From Bacteroidales bacterium (GTDB lineage: Bacteria > Bacteroidota > Bacteroidia > Bacteroidales > Marinilabiliaceae), in the NCBI GenBank assembly GCA_017417385.1, contig JAFPZF010000055.1, positions 23,413 to 87,412 on the forward strand: a DNA stretch of 64,000 nt. The letters run 5' to 3'. The notes beneath the pieces are model-generated. The model was not told the origin of the DNA. It saw only the letters and a program-made list of their open reading frames with translations, and did not search any database. Below, piece by piece: positions 26,231 through 34,028 of the stretch (position 1 is its first letter; every line of letters begins with the position of its first letter). The translations under genes and the position numbers were made by a program.

Positions 26231-27675
26231 CAGAGTATGGCCTTTAGGAAGTTCCAGAACCTCTCAAGGCTCGGCAGGTAGAGCGACTCGTCCGGCGTGT
26301 GTACTGCCCTGAGCGTCGGACCGACGGATATCATGTCGAGGCTCGGATTCTTCTCCAGGAAGAGGCCGCACTCGAGCCCTGCATGTATAGCCTTGACCTT
26401 TGCCTCGTCTCCTGTCTGCTCCTTATATGCCTTGCATGCCTCCTTCAGCAACGCTGACTCTGGTTTCGGCTGCCATGCGGGATACCCTTCCGAACTCTCG
26501 ACTTTGGCCCCCATTAGCTTCAGTGCCGACGTGACGGCTGCCTTGGCCCACTTATGCCCAGAGGCTATCATGCTGCGCTGCGATGTGACGATGCGGACTG
26601 TCTCGCCCTCTGTCCGGACTGATGCCAGGTTGGTCGAGGTCTGGACGAGGTTCTCTATCTCGTGAGAGTTCGCCAAGACGCCATGAGGACATGCTAGCAG
26701 GCCGCCTATCAGCGCCGCCTGCGACTCCGCTGTCAAGACTGTCTCGACTGGCGTGTCTAACAACGTCTCGACGTCAAAGTCTATCACGTCCTCGACACCC
26801 CTGTACTCGCTCTCGACTTCCGCTGCAAAGACGTTCAGCTCGACTCGCAACGCCTCCCTCGCTTCCGCTGGTACTACGCCGACGAGCTTCGCCTCCCTGG
26901 CTATCGCATTGTGTAGCCCCCCCGCATCAAAAGTCGAGACTCTCAGCCCGCACTTCTCCTCGGCTATGTTCGCAAACCGCGCCATGAGCTGGACGGCATT
27001 GGCATAACCGATGTGTATGTCGCCGCCTGAATGTCCTCCGTGTAGTCCCTTGAGCGTGATGCAGACTCCGAGCTTGCCTGCACCTGCTGCCTCACGTCCG
27101 ACTTTCAATGTCGCCGTCGTCGTGCATCCGCCCGCACAGCCTATGAAGATCTCCCCGTCATCCTCCGAGTCGAGGTTGATGAGTCGCTTCGCCGGGAGGA
27201 AATCGCTCCCCAAGGCATACGCTCCGGTCAACCCTGTCTCCTCGTCAATGGTGAAGAGTAGGTACAGCGGACCATGTGACAGTCTTCCTGCCCTGCCCTC
27301 CTCGACGACTGCAAGCGCCGACGCTACTCCGATGCCGTCATCCGCTCCGAGCGTCGTGCCCTCACTCCTCATCCAGTCTCCGTCTATCTTGTACCTGATG
27401 GCGTCCGTCATGAAGTCATGCTGGACTCCGTCACGCTTCTCGCACACCATGTCGACATGCGCCTGGAGTATCGTCGGCTCCTTGCCCTCCTTGCCTACCG
27501 TCGCCGGTACTGTCATCAAGACGTTCCCGACTGCGTCGCGCCTCGCCTCGACTCCGCGAGTCTCTGCCCACTTCAGGAGCCATGAGACTATCTTCTCCTC
27601 GTGCTTCGACGGACGAGGGACTTTTGTTATTTCGTCAAAGATGCTGAGAACGGGGTTGCTCTTTATTTCCTTCAT
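26230..27675 (-). CDS. pepD: Aminoacyl-histidine dipeptidase (cytosol nonspecific dipeptidase)
   Basis: 481 residues, M20 family. Metal-binding and catalytic residues are visible: His73 and Asp75 in QAHVDMV, Asp112 in LGADDGIG, Glu145-Glu146 in TIDEETGL, and Asp in LINLDSEDD. It hydrolyses a broad set of dipeptides, carnosine included, in the cytosol. It follows udp by 8 bases. Together with the Dcp-like peptidase in the same operon it forms a peptide-degrading set. Confidence 0.95.
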   Translation of the reverse strand: MKEIKSNPVLSIFDEITKVPRPSKHEEKIVSWLLKWAETRGVEARRDAVGNVLMTVPATVGKEGKEPTILQAHVDMVCEKRDGVQHDFMTDAIRYKIDGDWMRSEGTTLGADDGIGVASALAVVEEGRAGRLSHGPLYLLFTIDEETGLTGAYALGSDFLPAKRLINLDSEDDGEIFIGCAGGCTTTATLKVGREAAGAGKLGVCITLKGLHGGHSGGDIHIGYANAVQLMARFANIAEEKCGLRVSTFDAGGLHNAIAREAKLVGVVPAEAREALRVELNVFAAEVESEYRGVEDVIDFDVETLLDTPVETVLTAESQAALIGGLLACPHGVLANSHEIENLVQTSTNLASVRTEGETVRIVTSQRSMIASGHKWAKAAVTSALKLMGAKVESSEGYPAWQPKPESALLKEACKAYKEQTGDEAKVKAIHAGLECGLFLEKNPSLDMISVGPTLRAVHTPDESLYLPSLERFWNFLKAIL

Positions 27676-27683
27676 TTTTCGTT

Positions 27684-28583
27684 TTAGATGCTATTCAATA
27701 CGTGGTCTATCAGGGCCTCTATCGTCGGACGATAGTCCTTCGTCGCCGTCCCTGCAAGCCTGTTTGCTATGATCGCACAGACGGTCGCCGCATTATGCCC
27801 GAGCAGCAACGACAGTCCGTAGATTGCCGAACACTCCATCTCGTAGTTCGTCACCCTGCGCGAGCCAAACCTGAACGACGTTATCTTGCTGTTGATGTCC
27901 GGGTCCGCAAGTCCGAGACGTACGACGCGACCCTGAGGTCCATAGAATCCAGGTGCCGAGATGGTCGTGCCTAGCTGTATCCGCTCGCTGTTCTTGAGCT
28001 TATCGACGAGCTTAGCCGATGCGTTGACGACGTATGGCTGCGTCAACTTCTTGTTCCAGTCGGTGTGCTGCTTGAACGCATTCTCAAATGGCAGGTCGCA
28101 GACCTCGTCCCTCCCCGCATAGAAGTTCAGCAGTCCGTCAAAGCCTATCGCAGCCTCGCTCAGTAGCCACGAATCTACCGGCAGGTCCTTCTGCAACGAC
28201 CCTGACGTCCCTATGCGTACTAGGTTCAGCGTCCTGTGCTGCTCCCGAGGCAGTCTCGTCTCAAAGTCAACGTTGACGAGAGCATCAAGCTCCGTCATGA
28301 CGATGTCGATGTTGTCCGTCCCTATGCCCGTTGAGACGACCGAGATGTCCTTGTTCTTGTAGACGCCCGTAGCACTGACGAACTCCCTGTTCTGCGCCTC
28401 CGAGTATATCTTGTCAAACCTCGACGTGATTAGCTTAACCCTCCCCGGGTCCCCGACCAGCAATACGTTGTCTGCAAGCTGACCTGGCTTGATATGCAGG
28501 TGAAATACCGAGCCATCCGAGTTGATGATCAACTCAGACTCCGCTATGCGCTCGCTCGTGTTCATTTTTGCGTTCTGTTCCAT
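27684..28583 (-). CDS. udp: Uridine phosphorylase-type nucleoside phosphorylase
   Basis: 299 residues from the ATG at 28581-28583; a GTG two codons earlier and an ATG at 28565 are other options. Purine/uridine phosphorylase family: VLLVGDPGRVKLI (phosphate loop), STGIGTDNIDIVMTEL, VRIGTSGSLQKDL and NYEMECSAIYGL (ribose/base site) in the standard order. It splits nucleosides with phosphate into base and ribose 1-phosphate. First gene of the long minus-strand operon reaching dcp, with a good promoter 43 bases upstream. Confidence 0.9.
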   Translation of the reverse strand: MEQNAKMNTSERIAESELIINSDGSVFHLHIKPGQLADNVLLVGDPGRVKLITSRFDKIYSEAQNREFVSATGVYKNKDISVVSTGIGTDNIDIVMTELDALVNVDFETRLPREQHRTLNLVRIGTSGSLQKDLPVDSWLLSEAAIGFDGLLNFYAGRDEVCDLPFENAFKQHTDWNKKLTQPYVVNASAKLVDKLKNSERIQLGTTISAPGFYGPQGRVVRLGLADPDINSKITSFRFGSRRVTNYEMECSAIYGLSLLLGHNAATVCAIIANRLAGTATKDYRPTIEALIDHVLNSI

Positions 28584-28625
28584 AGTCACGAATTTTTACT
28601 TTCTGTTTCTTTGGGGTTTAGTCTG

Positions 28626-28657
28626 CAAAAATACACATTGTCCAACGCAAACACAAA
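28626..28657 (-). promoter_or_regulatory. Promoter of the udp operon
   Basis: Minus-strand TTTG (28654-28657), 20 bases, TATTTTTG (28626-28633). The predicted start lies about 38 bases before the udp ATG. Confidence 0.6.
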
Positions 28658-28729
28658 AAATGTCTCCCACCTTGACGAAAAAATCCTCACCTATGATTTC
28701 AAAACAGCTTCTTAGTATGGTAGCAGAGC

Positions 28730-28975
28730 CTAAAATGTATTGTTCTTACTCTCTTGACTATTTCCTCGCGTCATGTTCTCATATAGCGCCACAGGTCCCA
28801 GATGCCACATCTTAGTAGATTCATCTTCCAACTGACGATAGACCTCAGACCTGTATACCGATTTCACTGCGTCGACTATGCCGATCCCTTTGTCTTCTGC
28901 TATCATGTCCGATAGCCATGACACTTTCGATGGCAGAATCAGATATAGATTCTGCTGGTTTATCTCGCCTATCAT
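28730..28975 (-). CDS. Small helical protein, last gene of the ATGA-chained cluster
   Basis: 81 residues from the ATG at 28973-28975, which overlaps the stop of the DUF3990-like gene (ATGA). Sequence stretches LYLILPSKVSWLSDMIAE, GIVDAVKSVYRSEVYRQL and KMWHLGPVALYE are predicted helical with a conserved-looking WHLGP turn. I do not assign a family. Because it is coupled to a putative ADP-ribosyltransferase gene and a DUF3791-like gene, it may be an antitoxin or partner subunit. The C-terminal 15 residues are polar and look disordered. Base composition is more A+T-rich than the flanking metabolic genes. Confidence 0.65.
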   Translation of the reverse strand: MIGEINQQNLYLILPSKVSWLSDMIAEDKGIGIVDAVKSVYRSEVYRQLEDESTKMWHLGPVALYENMTRGNSQESKNNTF

Positions 28976-29451
28976 ACTCTCACCTCCTTTGCTTCTACAA
29001 AACTCAGCATTCTCAATGACCATGGTGTGTGAAATAGAAATTGGTCTACCAGTTTATACGTCTTGAGTTCTCCTATTAAGCTTTGCTTACTTATGACTCC
29101 TCCCTCATACAACGCGAAAGCCGCATACACTCTGTCGTTCGCCACAGGGCCATACACTAAGTCATAGTTGTGTGTGAAGCCTCGTTGCGTGCGGTTCTTC
29201 ATCACGAAGTCTACCCATTCTTCTGTCGGTTTATCAAATGAGAGTATATTCATTGCACTCTTCAACTCCTCATCAAGTTCATATACGTTGACATATCCTA
29301 TGCCCCCTTTTTGAACACGACGACGCACCCAATCTTCGGCTTGTTTTTCCGAAGTCGTGGTGTAGAACCCACTCCCGTAGTCAAGCGTTCGGTTCGACTG
29401 ACGGATCTCTGGCTCCCTTACAATTTCTTGGCTACCATGGTATACTTTCAT
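28972..29451 (-). CDS. DUF3990-like protein, putative ADP-ribosyltransferase-fold toxin
   Basis: 159 residues. It begins MKVYHGSQEI (His5 in YHGS), then LDYGSGFYTTT (23-33), then NDRVYAAF (105-112), and ends HTPWSLRMLSFVE. The YHG plus FYTT pattern with a late acidic residue matches the DUF3990 family, which I recall as having an ADP-ribosyltransferase-like fold (His-Tyr-acid layout). The residues are seen; enzymatic activity is inference. ATGA overlaps on both sides couple it to a DUF3791-like gene before it and an 81-residue gene after it, the layout of a toxin with small partner proteins. Target unknown. Confidence 0.75.
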   Translation of the reverse strand: MKVYHGSQEIVREPEIRQSNRTLDYGSGFYTTTSEKQAEDWVRRRVQKGGIGYVNVYELDEELKSAMNILSFDKPTEEWVDFVMKNRTQRGFTHNYDLVYGPVANDRVYAAFALYEGGVISKQSLIGELKTYKLVDQFLFHTPWSLRMLSFVEAKEVRV

Positions 29452-29669
29452 TTTTCAGTCTCTTTTTGCTTTATATACTCGTCTACGTCTTCCATCAGCC
29501 ACTGACGGCTCTGTGTGTGCAGCACCTCGAAGTTCTCGCTTAGGTATTCCAGCACTCCATACTCAGACAGTCTGAGCATCGCCTCTTCGCCAGTCAGACC
29601 TTTCGCCTCTTTGTACTGCTCAATGCAAAACGATAGGAAATAGGCTATATCTTGATTCCTCTTATTCAT
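29448..29669 (-). CDS. DUF3791-like small protein, putative antitoxin
   Basis: 73 residues. IAYFLSFCIEQYKEAKGLTGEEA (8-30) followed by EYGVLEYLSENFEVLHTQ and LMEDVDEYI is the pattern of the DUF3791 family, all-helical and often next to DUF3990 genes. It overlaps the Fic-like gene upstream and the DUF3990-like gene downstream, each by ATGA. Its small size, position before the putative toxin and translational coupling suggest an antitoxin or chaperone, but no experimental basis is known to me. Confidence 0.75.
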   Translation of the reverse strand: MNKRNQDIAYFLSFCIEQYKEAKGLTGEEAMLRLSEYGVLEYLSENFEVLHTQSRQWLMEDVDEYIKQKETEK

Positions 29670-30049
29670 AAGTTCCTCCCTTTCGCTGCCGAGAACGACC
29701 CGCCATTCACGTTATACTCGCTGCCTGTTCGCGCCATCACTTTGCTCGCAAGCGTTATCAGCCAATCCACTGTGATGGGTTCTTGCTTTTCTATCCACTT
29801 TCGCCCATATTCGTAGGCTGCCTTGAGGTCGAGATTCATCATCTGCTCTACTATAGTTCGCTTGCTCGATGTGATGCCCTCGTCGAACAATAGCTGCGCT
29901 TCTACCTCGGTGACTGTTGAGCCCTCGATGGCTGTAGAATGCGTAATGATGGTGTACAGATAGAACTTCTCGAAGTCTATCTGATTCGATATGCCCAACG
30001 CCTCATGCTGTTGTAGCAGTTTTAGTAGCTGTCCCCTACTCCCGTCCAT
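29666..30049 (-). CDS. Fic-family N-terminal domain lacking the catalytic core
   Basis: 127 residues from the ATG at 30047-30049 (a GTG just before is possible). It carries the Fic-protein entry region FEKFYLYTIITHSTAIEGST, with the inhibitory motif S-x-x-x-E-G at 38-43, then LTASKVMAR-like helices and RTGSEYNVNGGSF. It stops at KGRNL, before the place where the HPFxxGNGR AMP-transfer motif would come. The stop overlaps the next start by ATGA. Either a truncated Fic gene or a free-standing inhibitory/antitoxin-like domain. No Fic catalytic remnant is found downstream in any frame, since the DUF3791-like gene follows directly. Confidence 0.65.
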   Translation of the reverse strand: MDGSRGQLLKLLQQHEALGISNQIDFEKFYLYTIITHSTAIEGSTVTEVEAQLLFDEGITSSKRTIVEQMMNLDLKAAYEYGRKWIEKQEPITVDWLITLASKVMARTGSEYNVNGGSFSAAKGRNL

Positions 30050-30134
30050 CACTTCTTTCCCCTATCTTTCTCTTCATTATGATTGCAAATACAACAAGCT
30101 ATATGTCATCCCTCTTGTCCTTTTTCCCGTCCGC

Positions 30135-30398
30135 TCAGATTGTGGCTGCACTGTGACCACAACCTCTAGAAAACTTCAAGTCCGATAGCCATTCCACATA
30201 CTCTGTGTCCACTATCGTGCCGTCGCTATATACAAATCTCGGTTGATCTTTTGCTTCTTTTCGCATCTTTGCCGACATAGTATGGGCTATCAGCAATGTT
30301 CTCAGGACATCTTCATCATATTCCCTGATGTCTTGCTCGGAGATGTCCACATCGCTGATGTGCTCAAATAATCTATATTTCGTATCGTCTGTCGCCAT
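30135..30398 (-). CDS. Hypothetical 87-residue acidic protein
   Basis: Starts at the ATG at 30396-30398, 20 bases after a TAAATTTG box. Very acidic, predicted helical (EHISDVDISEQDIREYDEDV and LLIAHTMSAKMRKEA), followed by RFVYSDGTIVDTEYVEWL. I do not recognise it. The last residues (GCGHSAATI) are encoded over a TTGTGG/CCACAA inverted repeat and may not be original. It heads the accessory cluster and is probably co-transcribed with the Fic-like gene 85 bases downstream. Confidence 0.55.
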   Translation of the reverse strand: MATDDTKYRLFEHISDVDISEQDIREYDEDVLRTLLIAHTMSAKMRKEAKDQPRFVYSDGTIVDTEYVEWLSDLKFSRGCGHSAATI

Positions 30399-30417
30399 AC
30401 TTGCCCTTTCTCTCCTA

Positions 30418-30425
30418 CAAATTTA
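30418..30425 (-). promoter_or_regulatory. -7 box of the accessory cluster
   Basis: TAAATTTG on the minus strand. The nearest TTTG upstream is 26 bases away, longer than usual. The 218 bases from 30399 to 30616 otherwise hold a pyrimidine-rich tract only. Confidence 0.4.
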
Positions 30426-30616
30426 CACTTCTTCCCTGCACTCTTTCTTATCAAAAGATTTTTTTTCTATTCTTGCCCTTCCACCCCGCTTCCCCCTCTC
30501 ATGCAAAGACCGTCTCCCCCACGCCGCCGAACGTGAGAAAGACAGTCTGCAACTAATAGCTCAACCCTACGTCAGAGTCCCCTTCTCTCCCCTTCCCTTC
30601 TCTCCCCTCCTCCCCA

Positions 30617-31204
30617 TCATCTTCTCACGAGCCCCTTCACGTAATACTCGCACCCGCTAGATATATTGACGACTCTCACGCTCTTCGGTAGCATCTCATA
30701 CCTCTCCTTGAACTCCCTCGGCTTGGTGTCGCGCAATATCGTCGTCATTGAGTCAAAGCCTATCTCGCTCCATGTCAGGTAATACTTCTGCCCAGTCTCC
30801 GCATCCTCTATGTACTCCCCCATAACACTCATAATGTACGTCCAGTCTTGCTTCGGCGTGCAGACCTTCGTCAGCATCACTTCCCCGCCCTCTATGTCTA
30901 TCGACTTGCAGACCCACTTGTGATACTCTGTCTCTAACACCTCCGACTCTACATTGACATGTATCGGCCGCTCCTTCCGCTCCACCAGATTACTCGCACT
31001 TCCATGCGACTCTCCTTCGACATATACCATGTCTCCAAATCCATCCGGCTCATTCTGCACATCTTGACCCGATGCGTTCCCCGCAGCTTCCGACGCAACA
31101 CACCCAACGACAATCGCCGCCAACAACATCACGGTCATGAATAACTTCCCATACCTCTTGTACTTCACCATCAATTCTTCGATGTCCATTTCTTCGCTGT
31201 TCAT
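30617..31204 (-). CDS. Hypothetical membrane-anchored protein
   Basis: 195 residues. A charged N-terminus (MNSEEMDIEELMVKYKRYGK) precedes one hydrophobic segment LFMTVMLLAAIVVGC, which could be a signal anchor or, less typically, a lipoprotein signal with Cys35. The rest is soluble and acidic, with HKWVCKSID, QKYYLTWSEIGFD and a C-terminal GCEYYVKGLVRR. Family not recognised. It stands alone between the accessory cluster and a palindromic repeat, and no clear promoter box was found upstream. Confidence 0.65.
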   Translation of the reverse strand: MNSEEMDIEELMVKYKRYGKLFMTVMLLAAIVVGCVASEAAGNASGQDVQNEPDGFGDMVYVEGESHGSASNLVERKERPIHVNVESEVLETEYHKWVCKSIDIEGGEVMLTKVCTPKQDWTYIMSVMGEYIEDAETGQKYYLTWSEIGFDSMTTILRDTKPREFKERYEMLPKSVRVVNISSGCEYYVKGLVRR

Positions 31205-31220
31205 TGCCTTATAGTTTTAG

Positions 31221-31345
31221 AGGGAAGTTCTAGAAATTAGATTTTTCAAGGCGCACGAGACTTTGAACACCGGAGTTTACTGGAGTAAATGAGGATTTCA
31301 AAGTTGAGCGCAACGCAGAAAAAGCAATTTATAGGAGTTCCCTTT
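31221..31345. repeat. Palindromic interspersed repeat, short form
   Basis: About 125 bases bounded by imperfect terminal inverted repeats: AGGGAAGTTCTAGAAATT at the left and the complement of AAAGGGAACTCCTATAAATT at the right. The core has CCGGAGTTTACTGGAGTAAA with a TTTAC/GTAAA hairpin, then TGAGGATTTCAAAGTTGAGCG. The element at 34857 shares ends and core. No coding capacity; MITE-like or a structured RNA element. Confidence 0.7.
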
Positions 31346-31437
31346 CTGTTTCTAACCCATCAACGCTCTTCACCTACTTTTATTGCCTCCGCCCCCCTGC
31401 GAATACCACAAAAAAACTCACTCCAGACTGCCCGTGG

Positions 31438-31459
31438 TTAGACCTGTATTAGACCTGTC
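31438..31459 (+). repeat. Two tandem TTAGACCTG 11-mers
   Basis: TTAGACCTGTA followed directly by TTAGACCTGTC. Related arrays stand at 37577 and 50784. It lies 125-146 bases before the mdh start, after a C-rich stretch. Confidence 0.55.
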
Positions 31460-31526
31460 CACTGCCTTCTATGTTAATTCTCCGAGAAACTAATCTTAAG
31501 TGAACAACTGATTAAAGAAATTTTTC

Positions 31527-31534
31527 TATTTTTG
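31527..31534 (+). promoter_or_regulatory. -7 box of mdh
   Basis: TATTTTTG, with a predicted start near 31540 and a leader of about 45 bases. No TTTG at the standard -33 distance. Confidence 0.45.
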
Positions 31535-31583
31535 CGACTGTATTCTACGAAGTGAATAAACCATTATAAAAACTAAACAAGTC

Positions 31584-32525
31584 ATGGCAAAAGTAACTGT
31601 TGTCGGTGCAGGTAACGTCGGTGCTACCGTCGCCGATGTGTTGGCCTACAGAGAGGTAGCCAACGAGGTCGTTCTCGTCGACATCAAGGAAGGCGTCGCT
31701 GAGGGTAAGGCCCTCGACATCTTCGAGAAGTCTCCTATCACTCTCTACGACACGAAAACGGTCGGCGTAACTAACGACTACGCTCGTACTGCCAACTCTG
31801 ACGTTGTCGTCATCACCTCTGGCCTCCCTCGTAAGCCGGGTATGACCCGCGACGACCTTATCGGTGTCAACTCCGGCATCGTCAAGTCTGTCACTGAGAA
31901 TGTCGTCAAGTATAGCCCGAACGCTGTCATCATCATCGTCTCTAACCCTCTCGACGTGATGACCTATCAGGCTCATATCACCTCTAAGTTCCCTCGCACT
32001 CGCGTCTTCGGTATGGCTGGTGTCCTCGACACAGCTCGCTACAAGGCCTTCATCGCTGAGGAACTCGGTGTCTCTGTCAAGGAGATCCAGGCTCTCCTCC
32101 TCGGTGGCCACGGCGATACGATGGTCCCACTGCCTCGCTACACGACTGTCGCTGGCATCCCTGTCACCGACCTCATCAGCAAGGAGCGCCTCGACGAGAT
32201 CGTCAAGCGTACGCAGAACGGCGGCGGCGAGCTCGTTAAGCTCATGGGTACCTCTGCATGGTACGCTCCAGGCGCAGCAGCTGCTCAGATGGCTGAGGCT
32301 GTCATCAAGGATCAGAAGCGCGTCGTCCCTGTCTGCGTCAAGCTCGAGGGTGAGTACGGCATCAACAACTGCTACCTCGGCGTTCCTGTCGTCCTCGGCA
32401 AGAACGGTGTCGAGAAGGTCCTCGAACTCAAGCTCAACGACGAGGAGAAGAAGCTCCTCCTCACCAGCCGCGACCACGTCCTCGAGGTCATGGGCGCGCT
32501 CGACAAGCTCAACGCTGCTAAATAA
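31584..32525 (+). CDS. mdh: Malate dehydrogenase (LDH-like type)
   Basis: 313 residues. NAD-binding GAGNVG at 8-13, substrate-loop arginines in LPRKPGMTR (Arg83, Arg89), Asp149-Arg152 in LDTAR and catalytic His176 in GGHGDTM. Arg83 in the loop marks a malate rather than a lactate enzyme. It interconverts malate and oxaloacetate with NAD in the cytosol, part of the reductive branch to succinate in fermenting Bacteroidota. Codon use is strongly biased, as in highly expressed genes. Own promoter and a strong terminator: monocistronic. Confidence 0.97.
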   Translation: MAKVTVVGAGNVGATVADVLAYREVANEVVLVDIKEGVAEGKALDIFEKSPITLYDTKTVGVTNDYARTANSDVVVITSGLPRKPGMTRDDLIGVNSGIVKSVTENVVKYSPNAVIIIVSNPLDVMTYQAHITSKFPRTRVFGMAGVLDTARYKAFIAEELGVSVKEIQALLLGGHGDTMVPLPRYTTVAGIPVTDLISKERLDEIVKRTQNGGGELVKLMGTSAWYAPGAAAAQMAEAVIKDQKRVVPVCVKLEGEYGINNCYLGVPVVLGKNGVEKVLELKLNDEEKKLLLTSRDHVLEVMGALDKLNAAK

Positions 32526-32550
32526 GTTCTAAGGGCTCTTATCTAATCAT

Positions 32551-32590
32551 AGCCTCCAGCTGGCTCTCGCCAACTGGAGGCTCTTTATTT
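32551..32590 (+). terminator. Terminator of mdh
   Basis: Stem AGCCTCCAG/CTGGAGGCT (32551-32559 with 32574-32582) extended inside by TGGC/GCCA around a TCTC loop, then CTTTATTT. Confidence 0.85.
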
Positions 32591-32609
32591 ATCCCGCATA
32601 TCTTTCACT

Positions 32610-33965
32610 ATGGCTAAGAAAAAACTCAAGGCTTCAGACGTCCTCATGAAAATTAAGGAAGACGAACTGCGCGACTTCGTCGCCTCCCTGATACGCAAAC
32701 GCGATATTCTCGCCCTCTTCATGACTCAGTTTAGCGACTACTTTATACAGGAAGCCTCAGCCGACGCCTATGTCAGCCAGATAAACAACGCTTTCTCCAA
32801 GGCTGTCGGAAACCCCTGGCTCAACTACAAACAACAACGTGAAATTAACAAACTGTGCGACGATAGTTTCCGTGTCGTAGAAAAATTCCTCAGTAACGAC
32901 CAGTACCTCCAGGCCGCCGATATCCTCTTCGCCCTCCTCGCCAAGTCCCTCAAGACTGTCTGCCACGTCTTCGAAAGCGGTCTCGATTTCGCCGTCTCCA
33001 GATGCCTCGAATATATCGAGAGGATATCCCACATGGATTTGCCCGAACCGATCCGCCTCGAGATATTCAAGCGATGCCTCCTCGGCACCAAGAATTATGA
33101 GTTTGTCGCAGACGATTGGCGACTATCCCTCTACGGCTTTGCTATAGACCTCTCTCGCAACACCTCAGAGTATGAGACTCTCTCCACTGCTATCGAAGAG
33201 TATAAGGCCCACGACAATGGTGTGAAAAATGGTGGGATTCTTGTCTTGGAATATAGGCTCCTCGACAAGTGTAAAGGCCATCAGGTCGCCCACAACCTTA
33301 TGTGCCTTAATCTCGATGTCAAGGAATTCCGCGAGATCGCTATCCAGGAAGCTATGGACGACGACAACTTCGAATACGCCTACGACCTCGCTCAAGATGG
33401 CATCAAGTCGAACACATACAAGAGTAATTGGCAACTATGGATGCTCCGCATAGCACGGAGGCAGGGCAACAGGAAGGTCATCGTCGAATACGCCTCCATC
33501 CTCTATCTCGACAACTACGACCATAGCGAGGATTTCTATCAGATCCTCAAGGATACTGTCCTCCCCTCTGACTGGTCCGCCTTCGTCGAAGGTCTCGCCA
33601 CATCAGCCCAAAAGAACGCAAGATACGACTCTCGCTACCCCGACATCTGTCTCCACGAGAAATGGCTCGACCGCCTCATGGAGTTCGTCATCAACTCCAA
33701 CTCTATCTCCTGCCTCGCCAACTACGAAGAGTACCTCCTCAACGACTATCGCGACATAGTCGTCACTATGCACGTCAACTACGCCCTCAACTTAATGAAC
33801 GAATCCTACCACGAGCGCAAGACCTACACCAACATCGCCCGTCATCTCAAGCACATCCTTGACCTCGGCAGTGTCGGACAGGCTGTCGAAGCCGCTAAAA
33901 AACTCCGCACAGACTACCCGCGCTCCCGCGCCCTTTGGGAGGAACTCACCGCCGTCGGTCTATAA
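32610..33965 (+). CDS. Helical-repeat protein of unknown function
   Basis: 451 residues, no signal peptide. It starts with a Lys-rich MAKKKLKASDVLMKIKEDEL and is predicted almost all helical, with spaced aromatic and small residues like TPR or HEAT-type repeats (for example WQLWMLRIARRQGNRKVIVEYA and YDLAQDGIKSN). The C-terminus RSRALWEEL is reminiscent of the helical tails of SWIM zinc-finger proteins of Bacteroidota, but no Cys/His SWIM motif is present. It lies just after the mdh terminator. I cannot assign a function; a scaffold or protein-interaction role is a guess. Confidence 0.75.
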   Translation: MAKKKLKASDVLMKIKEDELRDFVASLIRKRDILALFMTQFSDYFIQEASADAYVSQINNAFSKAVGNPWLNYKQQREINKLCDDSFRVVEKFLSNDQYLQAADILFALLAKSLKTVCHVFESGLDFAVSRCLEYIERISHMDLPEPIRLEIFKRCLLGTKNYEFVADDWRLSLYGFAIDLSRNTSEYETLSTAIEEYKAHDNGVKNGGILVLEYRLLDKCKGHQVAHNLMCLNLDVKEFREIAIQEAMDDDNFEYAYDLAQDGIKSNTYKSNWQLWMLRIARRQGNRKVIVEYASILYLDNYDHSEDFYQILKDTVLPSDWSAFVEGLATSAQKNARYDSRYPDICLHEKWLDRLMEFVINSNSISCLANYEEYLLNDYRDIVVTMHVNYALNLMNESYHERKTYTNIARHLKHILDLGSVGQAVEAAKKLRTDYPRSRALWEELTAVGL

Positions 33966-34028
33966 TCTTTCTCTCTTCCACCTCTCTCCACACACCCTCC
34001 TTCTCTCCCCCTTCTCTCCCCTCTTTCC

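Noticed and set aside
31545..32477. Long open frame opposite mdh
   Set aside because: The protein is acidic and low in complexity (repeats of LDD, VVE, EDD) and mirrors the strongly biased codons of mdh; no start signal or family.
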